Below, piece after piece: positions 7,055-14,764 of a DNA stretch of 20,219 bases. The notes below the pieces were generated by a model. It made no database searches. It was not told the DNA's origin and saw only the letters and a program-made list of their open reading frames with translations. Origin of the DNA: CAIOYC01 sp038327995 (lineage in GTDB: Bacteria; Pseudomonadota; Alphaproteobacteria; Caulobacterales; Caulobacteraceae); contig JBBQLP010000049.1 of assembly GCA_038327995.1 (NCBI GenBank), positions 1 to 20,219 on the forward strand. Direction: 5' to 3'. A program made the translations under genes and the position numbers. Position 1 is the stretch's first letter, and the number at the start of each line of letters is the position of its first letter.

Positions 7055-8179
7055 CTAGGCGCTGCGGCCCATGAACTCGGCCAAGGCCTCGACGACCGCG
7101 CGGTTCTGGTCTTCCAGCCCGAGCGTGATGCGCAGGTATCCGGGCAGGCCGTAGCCCGCGAGCCCGCGCACGAGGATGCCCCTCGAAGCCAGATGATCCT
7201 CCGCCTCAGCAGCAGTACGGCCGGGCGTCGGGGCGAAGTGCACCAGCACGAAATTGCCCTGCGAAGGGCTGACAGCGAGTCCCAGCCCGCCGAGTTGCTG
7301 GGTCATCCAGGGCCGCCATTGCAGAACCAGCGCGCGCGAGGCGGCTATGAACTCGTGATCTGAAAGTCCAGCGATCGCCGCCTCTTGCGCTGGGAGATTG
7401 ACGTTGAATGGCGCACGGATGCGCTCCATCGCGTCGATGATCGCCAGTGGGGCGTATGCCCACCCCACCCGAAGCGCCGCCAGGCCGTGGATCTTTGAGA
7501 AGGTGCGGGTGACGACGATGTTCTCCGAACGCTGGGCAAGCTCCAGCCCGTCGGCATAGTTGGGATCGTCGCTGAACTCGGCATAGGCGCCATCCAGCAC
7601 CAGGATCGCCTGACCCGGCAGTTCCCGGTGCAGCCGCTCGATCTCCGACGCCTGAAGCCACGCTCCGGTGGGGTTGGCCGGGTTGGCGAGGAAGACGATA
7701 CGAGTGCGTTCGTCCACCTCCGCCAGCATCTGATCCACGTCCATGCGAACGCCGGGCTCCTTGGCGAAACGCACCTGCGCCTGGGCGGCGCGGCCAGCAA
7801 TGCGATAGGCGAGAAAACCGTATTCTCCCTGCACTACATTATCGCCGGGCTCGCAGTAGGTTTGGGCCAGGAGTGTGAAAATCTCATCCGAGCCACAGCC
7901 GAAGATCAGCCTGTCCGGCTCCAGCTTGAACTCGGCTGCGACTGCGGCGCGCAGGCCGCTGGCCTTGCCGTCGGGATAGAGGTTGAGCTTGGACGAGGCC
8001 GTCTCGAACGCCATCCGCGCCAGCGGGCTACACCCCAGCGGGTTCTCGTTGGACGACAGTTTCAAGGGCTCGGTGAACCCTTCCGCCTTCGCCTTGCCGC
8101 CGACATAGGGCTGGATGTCGAGGATGCCGCTCTTGGGAACGGGGCGGGAGGCGACTGGTGGCGTGGTGTGAAGGCTCAT
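7055..8179 (-). CDS. hisC: HisC-type pyridoxal-phosphate aminotransferase (histidinol-phosphate/aromatic)
   Basis: A 374-residue fold-type I aminotransferase of the HisC family. Seen motifs: LSSNENPLG (41-49), GCGSDEI (94-100), ANPANPTG (165-172), DGAYAEF (196-202), and TFSKIHGLAALRVGW (226-240) with Lys229 as the PLP-binding lysine; the RIT of LRITLG near the C-terminus holds the substrate-carboxylate Arg. Known members convert histidinol phosphate and imidazole-acetol phosphate in histidine synthesis. Alphaproteobacteria often carry a second copy that acts on aromatic amino acids. No other his gene and no tyrosine-pathway gene is nearby, so this may be such a second copy. The cytoplasmic product starts at ATG 8179, which has no clear ribosome site (see the promoter entry). 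It is divergent from the chaC-like gene. Confidence 0.88.
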   Translation of the reverse strand: MSLHTTPPVASRPVPKSGILDIQPYVGGKAKAEGFTEPLKLSSNENPLGCSPLARMAFETASSKLNLYPDGKASGLRAAVAAEFKLEPDRLIFGCGSDEIFTLLAQTYCEPGDNVVQGEYGFLAYRIAGRAAQAQVRFAKEPGVRMDVDQMLAEVDERTRIVFLANPANPTGAWLQASEIERLHRELPGQAILVLDGAYAEFSDDPNYADGLELAQRSENIVVTRTFSKIHGLAALRVGWAYAPLAIIDAMERIRAPFNVNLPAQEAAIAGLSDHEFIAASRALVLQWRPWMTQQLGGLGLAVSPSQGNFVLVHFAPTPGRTAAEAEDHLASRGILVRGLAGYGLPGYLRITLGLEDQNRAVVEALAEFMGRSA

Positions 8180-8185
8180 CGGAGC

Positions 8186-8215
8186 CAGATACCGCGATCA
8201 GACCTGCCGGTTCAA
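8186..8215 (-). promoter_or_regulatory. candidate promoter of hisC, possibly leaderless
   Basis: Read on the minus strand, TTGAAC (8215-8210) and TATCTG (8191-8186) are separated by 18 bases, a sigma-70-like arrangement. The -10 element ends 6 bases before ATG 8179, so transcription would begin at about the A of the start codon. That fits the absence of a Shine-Dalgarno sequence. It was found by eye only. Confidence 0.3.
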
Positions 8216-8264
8216 CCAGCAAAGCTGACTTCACAGGCGCGGCAGGCGCAGATAGAGCCGGACG

Positions 8265-8831
8265 GTGGCGCAGTCTTCTGACAACCTTGGCGATCGGGCC
8301 CAGCAACACTGGGTGTTCGGCTATGGCTCGCTGATGTGGCGACCGGGGTTTGCGTTCATCGAGCGCCAACGTGCGCGGGTGAGCGGGCGACGCCGAGCTT
8401 TCTGCATCTATTCGGTGCATCATCGGGGAACCCAGCAGCGACCAGGGCTGGTGCTCGGACTGGCTGCTGGAGGATCGGTGATCGGGTCCGCCTATCGGGT
8501 GGGAGAGGCGGACTGGGCCGAGACCTACGCCTATCTGCGAGAACGCGAACAACCCACCGAGACCTACGTGGAGGCGCGTGTCGCCCTGCGGCTAGGAGAC
8601 GGGCGGCGGGTGCAGGCGTTAGGCTTCCTGTCCGACCGCGCTCACCCGCAATGGGCAGGCGTGTTGCCACTGGAAACGCAGGCAGCACTGATCGCGGGGG
8701 CCGTGGGGTTGTCGGGCCGCAACCCCGACTATCTGCGCGATCTGGTGGGACATCTACGAGCAGAGGGGGTGCGCGACGCCTTCATGGAGCGCCTGCTGGT
8801 AAGGGTGCAGGAAATGGAGGCGTCAGGCTGA
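8265..8831 (+). CDS. gamma-glutamylcyclotransferase (ChaC-like)
   Basis: A 188-residue protein of the ChaC/GCT family, whose members cleave glutathione to 5-oxoproline and Cys-Gly in the cytoplasm. It opens with VFGYGSLMW (17-25), the glycine-rich substrate loop that marks the family. The central YLREREQ (90-96) contains Glu95, which aligns by eye with the general-base glutamate of the REM/REK segment. NPDYLRDLV (about 152-160) near the end is also ChaC-like. GTG 8265 is the most upstream credible start; it lacks a strong ribosome site, and the next in-frame GTG (8313) would fall within the motif itself. The gene is divergent from hisC and its end overlaps that of the plsC-like gene by 9 bases. 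Glutathione turnover is inferred from the family. Confidence 0.87.
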   Translation: MAQSSDNLGDRAQQHWVFGYGSLMWRPGFAFIERQRARVSGRRRAFCIYSVHHRGTQQRPGLVLGLAAGGSVIGSAYRVGEADWAETYAYLREREQPTETYVEARVALRLGDGRRVQALGFLSDRAHPQWAGVLPLETQAALIAGAVGLSGRNPDYLRDLVGHLRAEGVRDAFMERLLVRVQEMEASG

Positions 8832-9578
8832 CTCGGCAAGCAACCGCGCGCTCGCGTCCTCGATCTCTGTTTCCAGCCGCCGCATGAACTCGGCGCGCTT
8901 CAGACCGGGCGGGATGGCGGGGAGGAACTCGTAGACGAGCGTTCCTGGATAGCGAATGATCCCATGAGGCGGCCAGATCATTCCAGAATTGGTCGCTACG
9001 GGGGTGCAGGGCACGCCGAACTCGCGATAGAGCCCCGCCACCCCCGCCTTGTAATCAGGCGTCTCGCCTGGAGCCTTGCGGCTGCCCTCTGGGAAGATGA
9101 CGATCTGGCGGCCCTCGGCCAGCAGCGCCTTCCCCTTGGCGGTCATGGTGCGCAGGGTTTTCGCCCCCCCCGCCCGGTCGATAGAGATCATCCCCGCCTT
9201 GGCCGCGAACCAGCCGAAAATCGGGATGGCCATCAACTCCTGCTTCATCACGAAGCTTGGTTCGTCCATAAGATTAAACGGCGGCAGGATGTCGAACATT
9301 CCCTGATGTTTGGCCGCCACGAGCGCGGGGCCAGCGGGGCGATGCTCCGGTCCCCGCACCTCGAACCGCACGCCAATCAGCGTTTCCAGTCCCGCAATAA
9401 TCAACCGGGACACGAGCCTGATAGCGGCGCGCGCCAGTCGCGGTGGGCCGAGCAACACGGGGATGCAGATGATCCCCATCGTGATGGCGAGGAAATAGAT
9501 CCACGCTGTGAACACGAGCGAGCGCAGGACAATCACCGGCGTGGTGCGACGTCTCAGCCCTACGTCGCCGTCGTTCAA
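8823..9578 (-). CDS. plsC: 1-acylglycerol-3-phosphate O-acyltransferase family (PlsC-like)
   Basis: A 251-residue membrane-associated acyltransferase. It has the catalytic H-x4-D motif (HQGMFD, 91-96) and FPEGSR (162-167), motifs I and III of glycerolipid acyltransferases, after an N-terminal hydrophobic segment (about 17-44). Family members acylate lysophosphatidate to phosphatidate at the inner membrane; the acyl acceptor could differ here. The start is TTG 9578: GGAG lies 7 bases upstream, and TTGA overlaps the TGA of ydcF, implying translational coupling. GTG 9536 is a shorter alternative that would cut into the N-terminal segment. It is the last gene of ftsE-ftsX-ydcF-plsC and converges on the chaC-like gene with a 9-base overlap of coding ends. 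Confidence 0.9.
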   Translation of the reverse strand: MNDGDVGLRRRTTPVIVLRSLVFTAWIYFLAITMGIICIPVLLGPPRLARAAIRLVSRLIIAGLETLIGVRFEVRGPEHRPAGPALVAAKHQGMFDILPPFNLMDEPSFVMKQELMAIPIFGWFAAKAGMISIDRAGGAKTLRTMTAKGKALLAEGRQIVIFPEGSRKAPGETPDYKAGVAGLYREFGVPCTPVATNSGMIWPPHGIIRYPGTLVYEFLPAIPPGLKRAEFMRRLETEIEDASARLLAESA

Positions 9579-10231
9579 GAGGCGGCTCCGGCGGTGTTGG
9601 CGTCCGTCGCATTGGCAGGCGGCGGGGTTTCCACCAGGGTCTCGCGCTTCGCCCCCAACCTCAGCACGCCCTCGCGCGCCAGGATCACCAAGTATTTGCT
9701 GTATTCAAAAACCATGCGTTTAGAGCCCTCGGAGGTCTTCCACCAGGCATGGGCGTCCAGAGTGGAAGTCACCACCGGATAGGGTCGCAGAATCGCTTCC
9801 GGCACGGCCGCGCGCAGTTCCAGGATGGCGCGAGGCATATGATAGTCGGCGGTGACGACGGTCAGCGTGCGATAGTGATGATAGCGCGCCCAGTTGGAGA
9901 TTTCCTTGGCGTTGCCCTGGGTGTCGGAAGCCTGAAAGCCCAGGTCCACGCAGCAGTCGAAGGCCCGCCCGTAGTCGTGCGCCACCTCGCGCATATCCTT
10001 GCGGGTCACGCCCTTATTGACGCCCGACACCAGCAGCCGCTTGCCCTTGCCCGCTTCCAGGAGCTGAACCGCCGCCTCGATCCGCACCGACGATGCTCCG
10101 GTGAGGACGACGATGCCGTCGGAATTGAGAGGCTCGGTCGCCGGGGTCGAATTGGCTACCCGCGCGCCGAACGCGAACAGGCCCGCGCCCCAAAGGATCA
10201 CTAGAAGAAAGATGAACGCCAGACTCTTCAT
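9575..10231 (-). CDS. YdcF/DUF218 family protein with N-terminal membrane anchor
   Basis: A 218-residue protein with one N-terminal hydrophobic segment (about 4-22, signal anchor or signal peptide) and a DUF218 (YdcF/SanA) domain. The domain is shown by DGIVVLTG (38-45), ASDTQGNAKEI (101-111) and VVTADYHMPRAIL (125-137). Members of this fold act in envelope processes and vancomycin tolerance (SanA, ElyC), but their biochemistry is poorly known; a periplasmic location is likely. I chose ATG 10231 because it begins the hydrophobic segment and follows a G/A-rich AAGGGCGGAAG; the frame is open for 65 more codons upstream but these lie within ftsX. It starts 11 bases after the ftsX stop and overlaps the plsC start, so it belongs to the ftsEX transcript. 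Confidence 0.85.
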   Translation of the reverse strand: MKSLAFIFLLVILWGAGLFAFGARVANSTPATEPLNSDGIVVLTGASSVRIEAAVQLLEAGKGKRLLVSGVNKGVTRKDMREVAHDYGRAFDCCVDLGFQASDTQGNAKEISNWARYHHYRTLTVVTADYHMPRAILELRAAVPEAILRPYPVVTSTLDAHAWWKTSEGSKRMVFEYSKYLVILAREGVLRLGAKRETLVETPPPANATDANTAGAAS

Positions 10232-10242
10232 GCTTCCGCCCT

Positions 10243-11169
10243 TCAATCCTTGCCGCCCCAGGCGTTCTCGGATCGCACAATAACCATAGCCGTGCGCGAA
10301 GCGGAAATCGCCCCGATCAGGCCCGCCAGCAGCGGAACGGGAGCCAATGCCCAAAGATCGGTCCAGTCCAACGGCAGAAAAGGGGTCAAACCATTGGCGC
10401 CGCCCAGCAATTTCAGTCCCAGCCATAGCGCCAGCACTCCCAATGCACCCTGCAATCCCGCCTCCGCCGCCAACCGTCCGAACCGCATCTGGAACAGGCG
10501 GGCGATGAAGCGGTCCTCCGCACCGGTAAGGTGCAGCACCTTAACCAGGTCCCGCCGCGCCGCCAGCCCCGCCCGCGTGGCGAAGGCGATGGCCGCTCCC
10601 GCCGCCGCCGCCATCAGGGCCGCGACGCCCAGCGTCGCAGCGCGAACGGTGAAGGCTGCGCGGTCCACCTCTTTCAACCAGCGCCCATGATCATCCACCG
10701 AGGCGTCCACCCCCGCTTTGGACAAGGCGGTGTCGAGGGCTGCGGCGTCAGCGGGATGGGCGGGATCGAGATCGACGGTGACGAGTTCAGGAATCGGCAG
10801 GTCTTCTGGCACTCCGTCCTTTCCGAGCCAGGGCTCCAGAAGTCTGGCCGCCGCCGCCCGGTCCAGCGCCCGCGCCTCGGTGACGCCCTTCACCCCGGCG
10901 AGGGTTTCGGCGGCGCTCGCTGAAGCCTCTCCGCTGGTCTCCCCCGCCTTGGGGCGCACTTGCACCGTGGCGGAGGCGTGGAGTTGCCGCCCCCAGCCGC
11001 TCGCCGCCCGATCCGACGCCAGCGCCAACAACACCGCCGCGCAACTCAGGCCGCACAGGACCGCGATCACGAACATCAGCGCGCCGTCGCGGCCGTCTCG
11101 GCGCGGAAGCAGCGGCGCGGCGCGGACGGCGCTCTCGGCATGGGGCGGGGCAGGCGGCTCAAGCGTCAT
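10243..11169 (-). CDS. ftsX: cell-division ABC transporter permease FtsX
   Basis: A 308-residue inner-membrane protein. It has four predicted helices (about 31-52, 176-198, 235-256 and 272-294), a cytoplasmic N-terminus and a periplasmic domain of about 120 residues between helices 1 and 2, the FtsX topology. With FtsE it forms the FtsEX complex, which uses ATP to control peptidoglycan hydrolases or their activators at the septum rather than to transport a solute. Sequence identity to textbook FtsX is low, as usual; the call rests on topology, RDLVKVLHLTGAEDRFIARLF after helix 2, and the partner gene. Its ATG overlaps the ftsE stop as ATGA. The periplasmic domain is Ala/Asp-rich with no motif I can name. 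Confidence 0.92.
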   Translation of the reverse strand: MTLEPPAPPHAESAVRAAPLLPRRDGRDGALMFVIAVLCGLSCAAVLLALASDRAASGWGRQLHASATVQVRPKAGETSGEASASAAETLAGVKGVTEARALDRAAAARLLEPWLGKDGVPEDLPIPELVTVDLDPAHPADAAALDTALSKAGVDASVDDHGRWLKEVDRAAFTVRAATLGVAALMAAAAGAAIAFATRAGLAARRDLVKVLHLTGAEDRFIARLFQMRFGRLAAEAGLQGALGVLALWLGLKLLGGANGLTPFLPLDWTDLWALAPVPLLAGLIGAISASRTAMVIVRSENAWGGKD

Positions 11170-11897
11170 GGCCAGCCTTCCGGCGACAAGGCGCCCGATA
11201 GCTTCCCGGCCTCCAGATGCAGCACCGGCATCCCCGAACGACGCACCAGATCGCGGTCATGGCTAGCCACCAGGATCGTTGTGCCCATCCGGTTAAGCTC
11301 GGTCAGGAGACGCAGGATGCGCTGCGCCATCTCCGCATCGACATTTCCGGTGGGCTCGTCGGCGAGCAGGATGTCCGGCCTTCCCACAACTGCTCGGGCG
11401 ATGGCCAACCGTTGCTTCTCGCCTCCCGACAGCGTCGGCGGCATGGCGTGCATCCGTCCGCCCAGCCCCACCCAGCTCAGAAGCTCGCTCACATCGGCCC
11501 GATAGTCCTCGATCTTGCCGCCTACGATCCTGAGCGGCAGGGCGGCGTTGTCGAACACCGACAGGTGATCCAGCAGCCTGTATTCCTGGAACACCACCCC
11601 GATCCGGCGACGAACCGCGGGCAGTTGGGCGCGCGGCAGGGTGGCGATATCGCGCCCGAAAAGGCGGATCAGCCCCCGAGAGGGCTCGTGCGCCAGATAG
11701 ATCAGCTTCAACAGCGAACTTTTCCCCGCGCCCGACGCCCCGGTAAGGAAGTGGAAGGAGCCTTGCTGCAGGGTGAGGTCAATATCCTTCAGCACTTCGG
11801 GCGAGCGCCCGTAGCGCATACCGACGCCTTCAAAATCGAGCACCGGCCCAACTTCTCTCTCTGGCGTCGGGGCTGTGTTCAAACCTTGCCTGGACAT
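11166..11897 (-). CDS. ftsE: cell-division ATP-binding protein FtsE
   Basis: A 243-residue ABC ATPase and cytoplasmic partner of FtsX. All elements are present: Walker A GASGAGKS (53-60), Q-loop FQEYRLLD (103-110), signature LSGGE (156-160), Walker B ILLADEP (176-182) and a switch His in ASHD. FQEYRLLDHLSVFDN and TGNVD are typical of FtsE within the LolD/MacB-like ABC group. ATP hydrolysis is coupled through FtsX to cell-wall hydrolysis in division. The N-terminus is about 15 residues longer than E. coli FtsE before the first strand; a shorter start is possible but no better ATG is seen. It is the first gene of the minus-strand operon, divergent from the zinc-ribbon protein gene by 87 bases. 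Confidence 0.95.
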   Translation of the reverse strand: MSRQGLNTAPTPEREVGPVLDFEGVGMRYGRSPEVLKDIDLTLQQGSFHFLTGASGAGKSSLLKLIYLAHEPSRGLIRLFGRDIATLPRAQLPAVRRRIGVVFQEYRLLDHLSVFDNAALPLRIVGGKIEDYRADVSELLSWVGLGGRMHAMPPTLSGGEKQRLAIARAVVGRPDILLADEPTGNVDAEMAQRILRLLTELNRMGTTILVASHDRDLVRRSGMPVLHLEAGKLSGALSPEGWP

Positions 11898-11984
11898 CGC
11901 GCCGGGCCGATCTCGCCTCTATGGACAGGGGGTCGGGAATCGGGCCACGCCGGAGCGAACGGGAAAAAGCCACGATTCGGGATC

Positions 11985-12947
11985 ATGATACTGACCTGCC
12001 CCGACTGCGCCACCCGCTATTTTGTGGATGATGCGCGAATTGGCCCTCAGGGGCGCAAAGTGCGCTGCGCTTCGTGCGGAACCACGTGGCGCGAGGGGGC
12101 GAGCGCCGCCACGCCCCCGCCTCTTTCGCTGCAACCCGTCGGAGCGGTGGCATTCCCCGACACAGGCGACCTGACTGCGGTGCGCGAACGCCTCGCCCGA
12201 TCCCCGGACGTGCCCAAGCGCCTGCGAGCGGCTGCGGCGGAGAAGCGTCAGACCCGCGAAGCTGTGGCTGTGGGCGCGGTCTGGGCTGGGTTAGGTGCAG
12301 GCGTCTGCGCCCTCGCACTCGTGGCCATGATTTTCCGTACGGACGTTGTCCACCTGATGCCGGCAACAGCGGGCGCCTACGCCTTCGCCCAGATGCCGGT
12401 GAACCCCACAGGGCTCGCCATCGAGGGCGTGCAAGGCGGACCCGGACTGCAGGAAGGACACGCGGCCCTCACGGTGTCAGGCGTGGAACGCAATGTGGAA
12501 ACCCGCCCCCGCGCCGCGACGCCGCTGCGAGTGCTGTTGCTCGACAAGGCCGGGAAACATCTGGCCAATCGCGTTATCGCACCGCAAGGCGCACTGAGAC
12601 CGGGCGAGACGCGCCCCTTCACAGTCAGCTTCCTCGACCCGCCGTTGTCCGCAGCCTCCTTCCAGGTCGAGTTCGCCTTCGACGCCATAAAAAAGGGGTC
12701 GCCTGCCCCGCCCAAAGCCGCGCCGGTCGCGTTGAAGCTGCACGAGCCAGCGGCAACGGCGGCGGCAAAGGGGCCCTTGCCCGCGCCGGTCGCAGTCCAG
12801 GTCCCAGCGGGAGCAAAAGACGCCACCCCCTTGCCCGCCGGATCGCCCTACGCCCTACCGACGGCGCCGCCCTCTCCGTCGCTGCAAGTAGCGCCGACCC
12901 CGGTGTCCAGCACCTTGGCGCCCACCCCGAAAAAGGTTCATGTCTGA
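11985..12947 (+). CDS. MJ0042-type zinc-ribbon membrane protein
   Basis: A 320-residue protein in three parts. Residues 1-33 form a zinc ribbon with Cys5, Cys8, Cys28 and Cys31 (CPDC...CASC), the MJ0042 pattern seen at the N-terminus of many proteobacterial proteins. One membrane helix follows at about 95-117. After it, residues 140-234 look like a beta-sandwich of the DUF3426 type (EGHAALTVSGVERNVE, RPGETRPFTVSFLDPP), then a Pro/Ala-rich tail of about 85 residues. The likely topology is a cytoplasmic finger and a periplasmic sandwich. ATG 11985 starts exactly at the finger; the upstream open frame is antisense to ftsE. Function is unknown. It is divergent from ftsE, and its end overlaps hpt by 8 bases. 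Confidence 0.85.
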   Translation: MILTCPDCATRYFVDDARIGPQGRKVRCASCGTTWREGASAATPPPLSLQPVGAVAFPDTGDLTAVRERLARSPDVPKRLRAAAAEKRQTREAVAVGAVWAGLGAGVCALALVAMIFRTDVVHLMPATAGAYAFAQMPVNPTGLAIEGVQGGPGLQEGHAALTVSGVERNVETRPRAATPLRVLLLDKAGKHLANRVIAPQGALRPGETRPFTVSFLDPPLSAASFQVEFAFDAIKKGSPAPPKAAPVALKLHEPAATAAAKGPLPAPVAVQVPAGAKDATPLPAGSPYALPTAPPSPSLQVAPTPVSSTLAPTPKKVHV

Positions 12948-13455
12948 GCTTATTCTATCCGCCGATGAGGTCGCCGCCCGCGTCGAAACCCTGGCCGCCA
13001 AAATTGCGCCGCGTGTCGATGACGAGACGGTGGTGGTCTGCCTGCTCACGGGGGGCCTGTGGTTCGCCGCCGACCTCACCCGCGCCTTGTATCGGCATGG
13101 CCGGGACCTGTCGTTCGACGCCCTTTGGATCGCATCCTATGGCGATGAGACCGCCACCTCGGGCCGGGTGCTGCTCCGCGCCGGACTGCAGCGTCCGGTG
13201 GAAGGGCGCACAGTTCTGGTGGTGGACGACGTGATGGATTCCGGCCTCTCTCTCAAGGAGGCCACCCGCCTTCTGAAGGATGCAGGCGCGAAAGAAATCC
13301 TGACCTGTGTCTTCGCCCGCAAACCCTGGCCCGAGCCTCGCGAGATCACCTGCGACTTTGTGGCCTGGGAAGCCCCCGCCCGGTTTCTGGCGGGATATGG
13401 CATGGACGTGGCAGGCCGGAAGCGCGGATCGCCCGGCGTGCTCGCGCTTGATTGA
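12940..13455 (+). CDS. hpt: hypoxanthine phosphoribosyltransferase
   Basis: A 171-residue cytoplasmic type I phosphoribosyltransferase, the usual size for bacterial Hpt, which makes IMP or GMP from hypoxanthine or guanine and PRPP in purine salvage. The PRPP loop VLVVDDVMDSGLSL (92-105) and the LLTGGLWFAADL segment (35-46) are clear. The SYGDET (66-71) flexible-loop position is shorter and less basic than in well-known Hpt proteins, and the C-terminal region carries the base-binding FVAW motif. A xanthine- or guanine-preferring relative is possible. ATG 12940 overlaps the end of the zinc-ribbon gene by 8 bases, so the two are likely cotranscribed and coupled. It converges on lysA with 24 bases between. 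Confidence 0.9.
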   Translation: MSELILSADEVAARVETLAAKIAPRVDDETVVVCLLTGGLWFAADLTRALYRHGRDLSFDALWIASYGDETATSGRVLLRAGLQRPVEGRTVLVVDDVMDSGLSLKEATRLLKDAGAKEILTCVFARKPWPEPREITCDFVAWEAPARFLAGYGMDVAGRKRGSPGVLALD

Positions 13456-13474
13456 AGCACGTCGACGACCTGCT
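13456..13474. terminator. possible hairpin between hpt and lysA
   Basis: AGCA-c-GTC, loop GAC, GAC-c-TGCT: seven pairs interrupted by one C-C mismatch, directly after the hpt stop and before the lysA end. There is no T-run, so terminator function is uncertain. Confidence 0.25.
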
Positions 13475-13479
13475 CTAAA

Positions 13480-14763
13480 TCAACCTCTGAGCCATTCCGG
13501 CTGGGTTTCCCGGTCCAGCATATCCGCATAGGTCGGGCGGGGCCGCACCACGGCGAATTGCTCACCGCTCACCAGCACCTCAGGCACGAGCAGCCGGGAA
13601 TTGTACTCGCTTGCCATGGCCGCCCCGTAGGCCCCCGCCGACATGAAGGCCACCAGATCGCCCGCGTTCAGCGGCGGCAGTATCCGACCCTTGGTAAAGG
13701 TGTCGCCCGTCTCGCAGACCGGACCCACCACATCGTAAGGATGGATTTCCGCACTCGCGGGCGGCTCAATCACCGGGCGGATGTCGTGATAGGCGTCGTA
13801 CATGGCGGGACGCACAAGGTCGTTCATAGCCGCGTCCAGCACCAGGAACCGCCGCCCATCAGGCCGTTCGTGCACATGGATCACCCGGCTCACCAATACA
13901 CCGGCGTTGGCGACGATCACCCGACCGGGCTCGAAGGCGAGCTGCACATCTAGTCCCTGCACCACCCGCTCGGTCATTGCTGCGAAATCGCCCGGCGATG
14001 GAGGCGCCGGGGCGTCGAAATAGGGCACGCCGAGACCGCCGCCAAGATCAAGCCGCTCCACGCTCATCCCCTCCCCCCGCAGCCGCTCCACCAGCGCACG
14101 CATGGCGCGGAACGCGGCTTCCATGGGTTTGAGGTCGGTGATCTGGCTGCCGATGTGGCAAGCGACGCCGACCGGGTTGAGCGATGCAGTGTTTGAGGCC
14201 CGGGCGTAAAGCCGCTCGGCTTCGGAAAGGGAAACTCCGAACTTGGAATCCGCCTTGCCGGTGGAGATCTTGTCGTGACCGCCCGCGCCGATGTCGGGGT
14301 TCACCCGAATAGCGACGATTGCCCGGAGACCCTTTTCGGATGCGATCTTCGCGAGGAGATCAAGTTCGGGTTCGGACTCGACGTTGATCTCAATGACACG
14401 GGCGTCGAGCGCGAAGGCCAACTCCGCCGCCGTCTTGCCGACCCCGGAAAACACGATCCGCTCCGGCGGAACACCCGCCGCCAGCGCACGGCGGATTTCC
14501 CCCTCCGAAACCGTGTCGGCTCCCGCCCCGAGCCGGGCCAGGGTGCGGATCACGGCCAGGTTCGGGTTGGCTTTCACCGCATAAGCGATCAGGGGGGTGT
14601 TTGCCTTGAACGCGTCGCGGAACACCGTGAAGTGCCGTTCAAGCGTGGCTGTTGAGTAAACATAGACTGGCGTGCCCACCGCCTCGGCGATGGCGTTCAG
14701 GGGCACACCTTCGCACGCCATGACCGTTCCGGTTGCATCAGAGCGATAGTGGAAATGGTTCAA
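13480..14763 (-). CDS. lysA: diaminopimelate decarboxylase
   Basis: Decarboxylates meso-diaminopimelate to L-lysine, the last step of lysine synthesis, in the cytoplasm with PLP. The 427-residue product shows YAVKANPN with the PLP lysine Lys64, HIGSQ (203-207), the glycine loop GGGLG (241-245), EPGR (278-281) and the active-site CETGD (350-354). The start is read as TTG 14763 because the resulting NHFHYR opening matches alphaproteobacterial LysA. ATG 14721 would drop the first 14 residues. An AGGG lies just upstream, and the TTG comes one base after the lptM stop, so it is probably translated by coupling. It is the last gene of argH-lptM-lysA. The longer open frame to 15057 is the shadow of lptM. 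Confidence 0.95.
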   Translation of the reverse strand: MNHFHYRSDATGTVMACEGVPLNAIAEAVGTPVYVYSTATLERHFTVFRDAFKANTPLIAYAVKANPNLAVIRTLARLGAGADTVSEGEIRRALAAGVPPERIVFSGVGKTAAELAFALDARVIEINVESEPELDLLAKIASEKGLRAIVAIRVNPDIGAGGHDKISTGKADSKFGVSLSEAERLYARASNTASLNPVGVACHIGSQITDLKPMEAAFRAMRALVERLRGEGMSVERLDLGGGLGVPYFDAPAPPSPGDFAAMTERVVQGLDVQLAFEPGRVIVANAGVLVSRVIHVHERPDGRRFLVLDAAMNDLVRPAMYDAYHDIRPVIEPPASAEIHPYDVVGPVCETGDTFTKGRILPPLNAGDLVAFMSAGAYGAAMASEYNSRLLVPEVLVSGEQFAVVRPRPTYADMLDRETQPEWLRG

Positions 14764-14764
14764 A

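Noticed and set aside
11217..11984. Upstream extension of the zinc-ribbon protein
   Set aside because: This part is antisense to ftsE, whose ABC motifs are clear; the finger starts exactly at ATG 11985.
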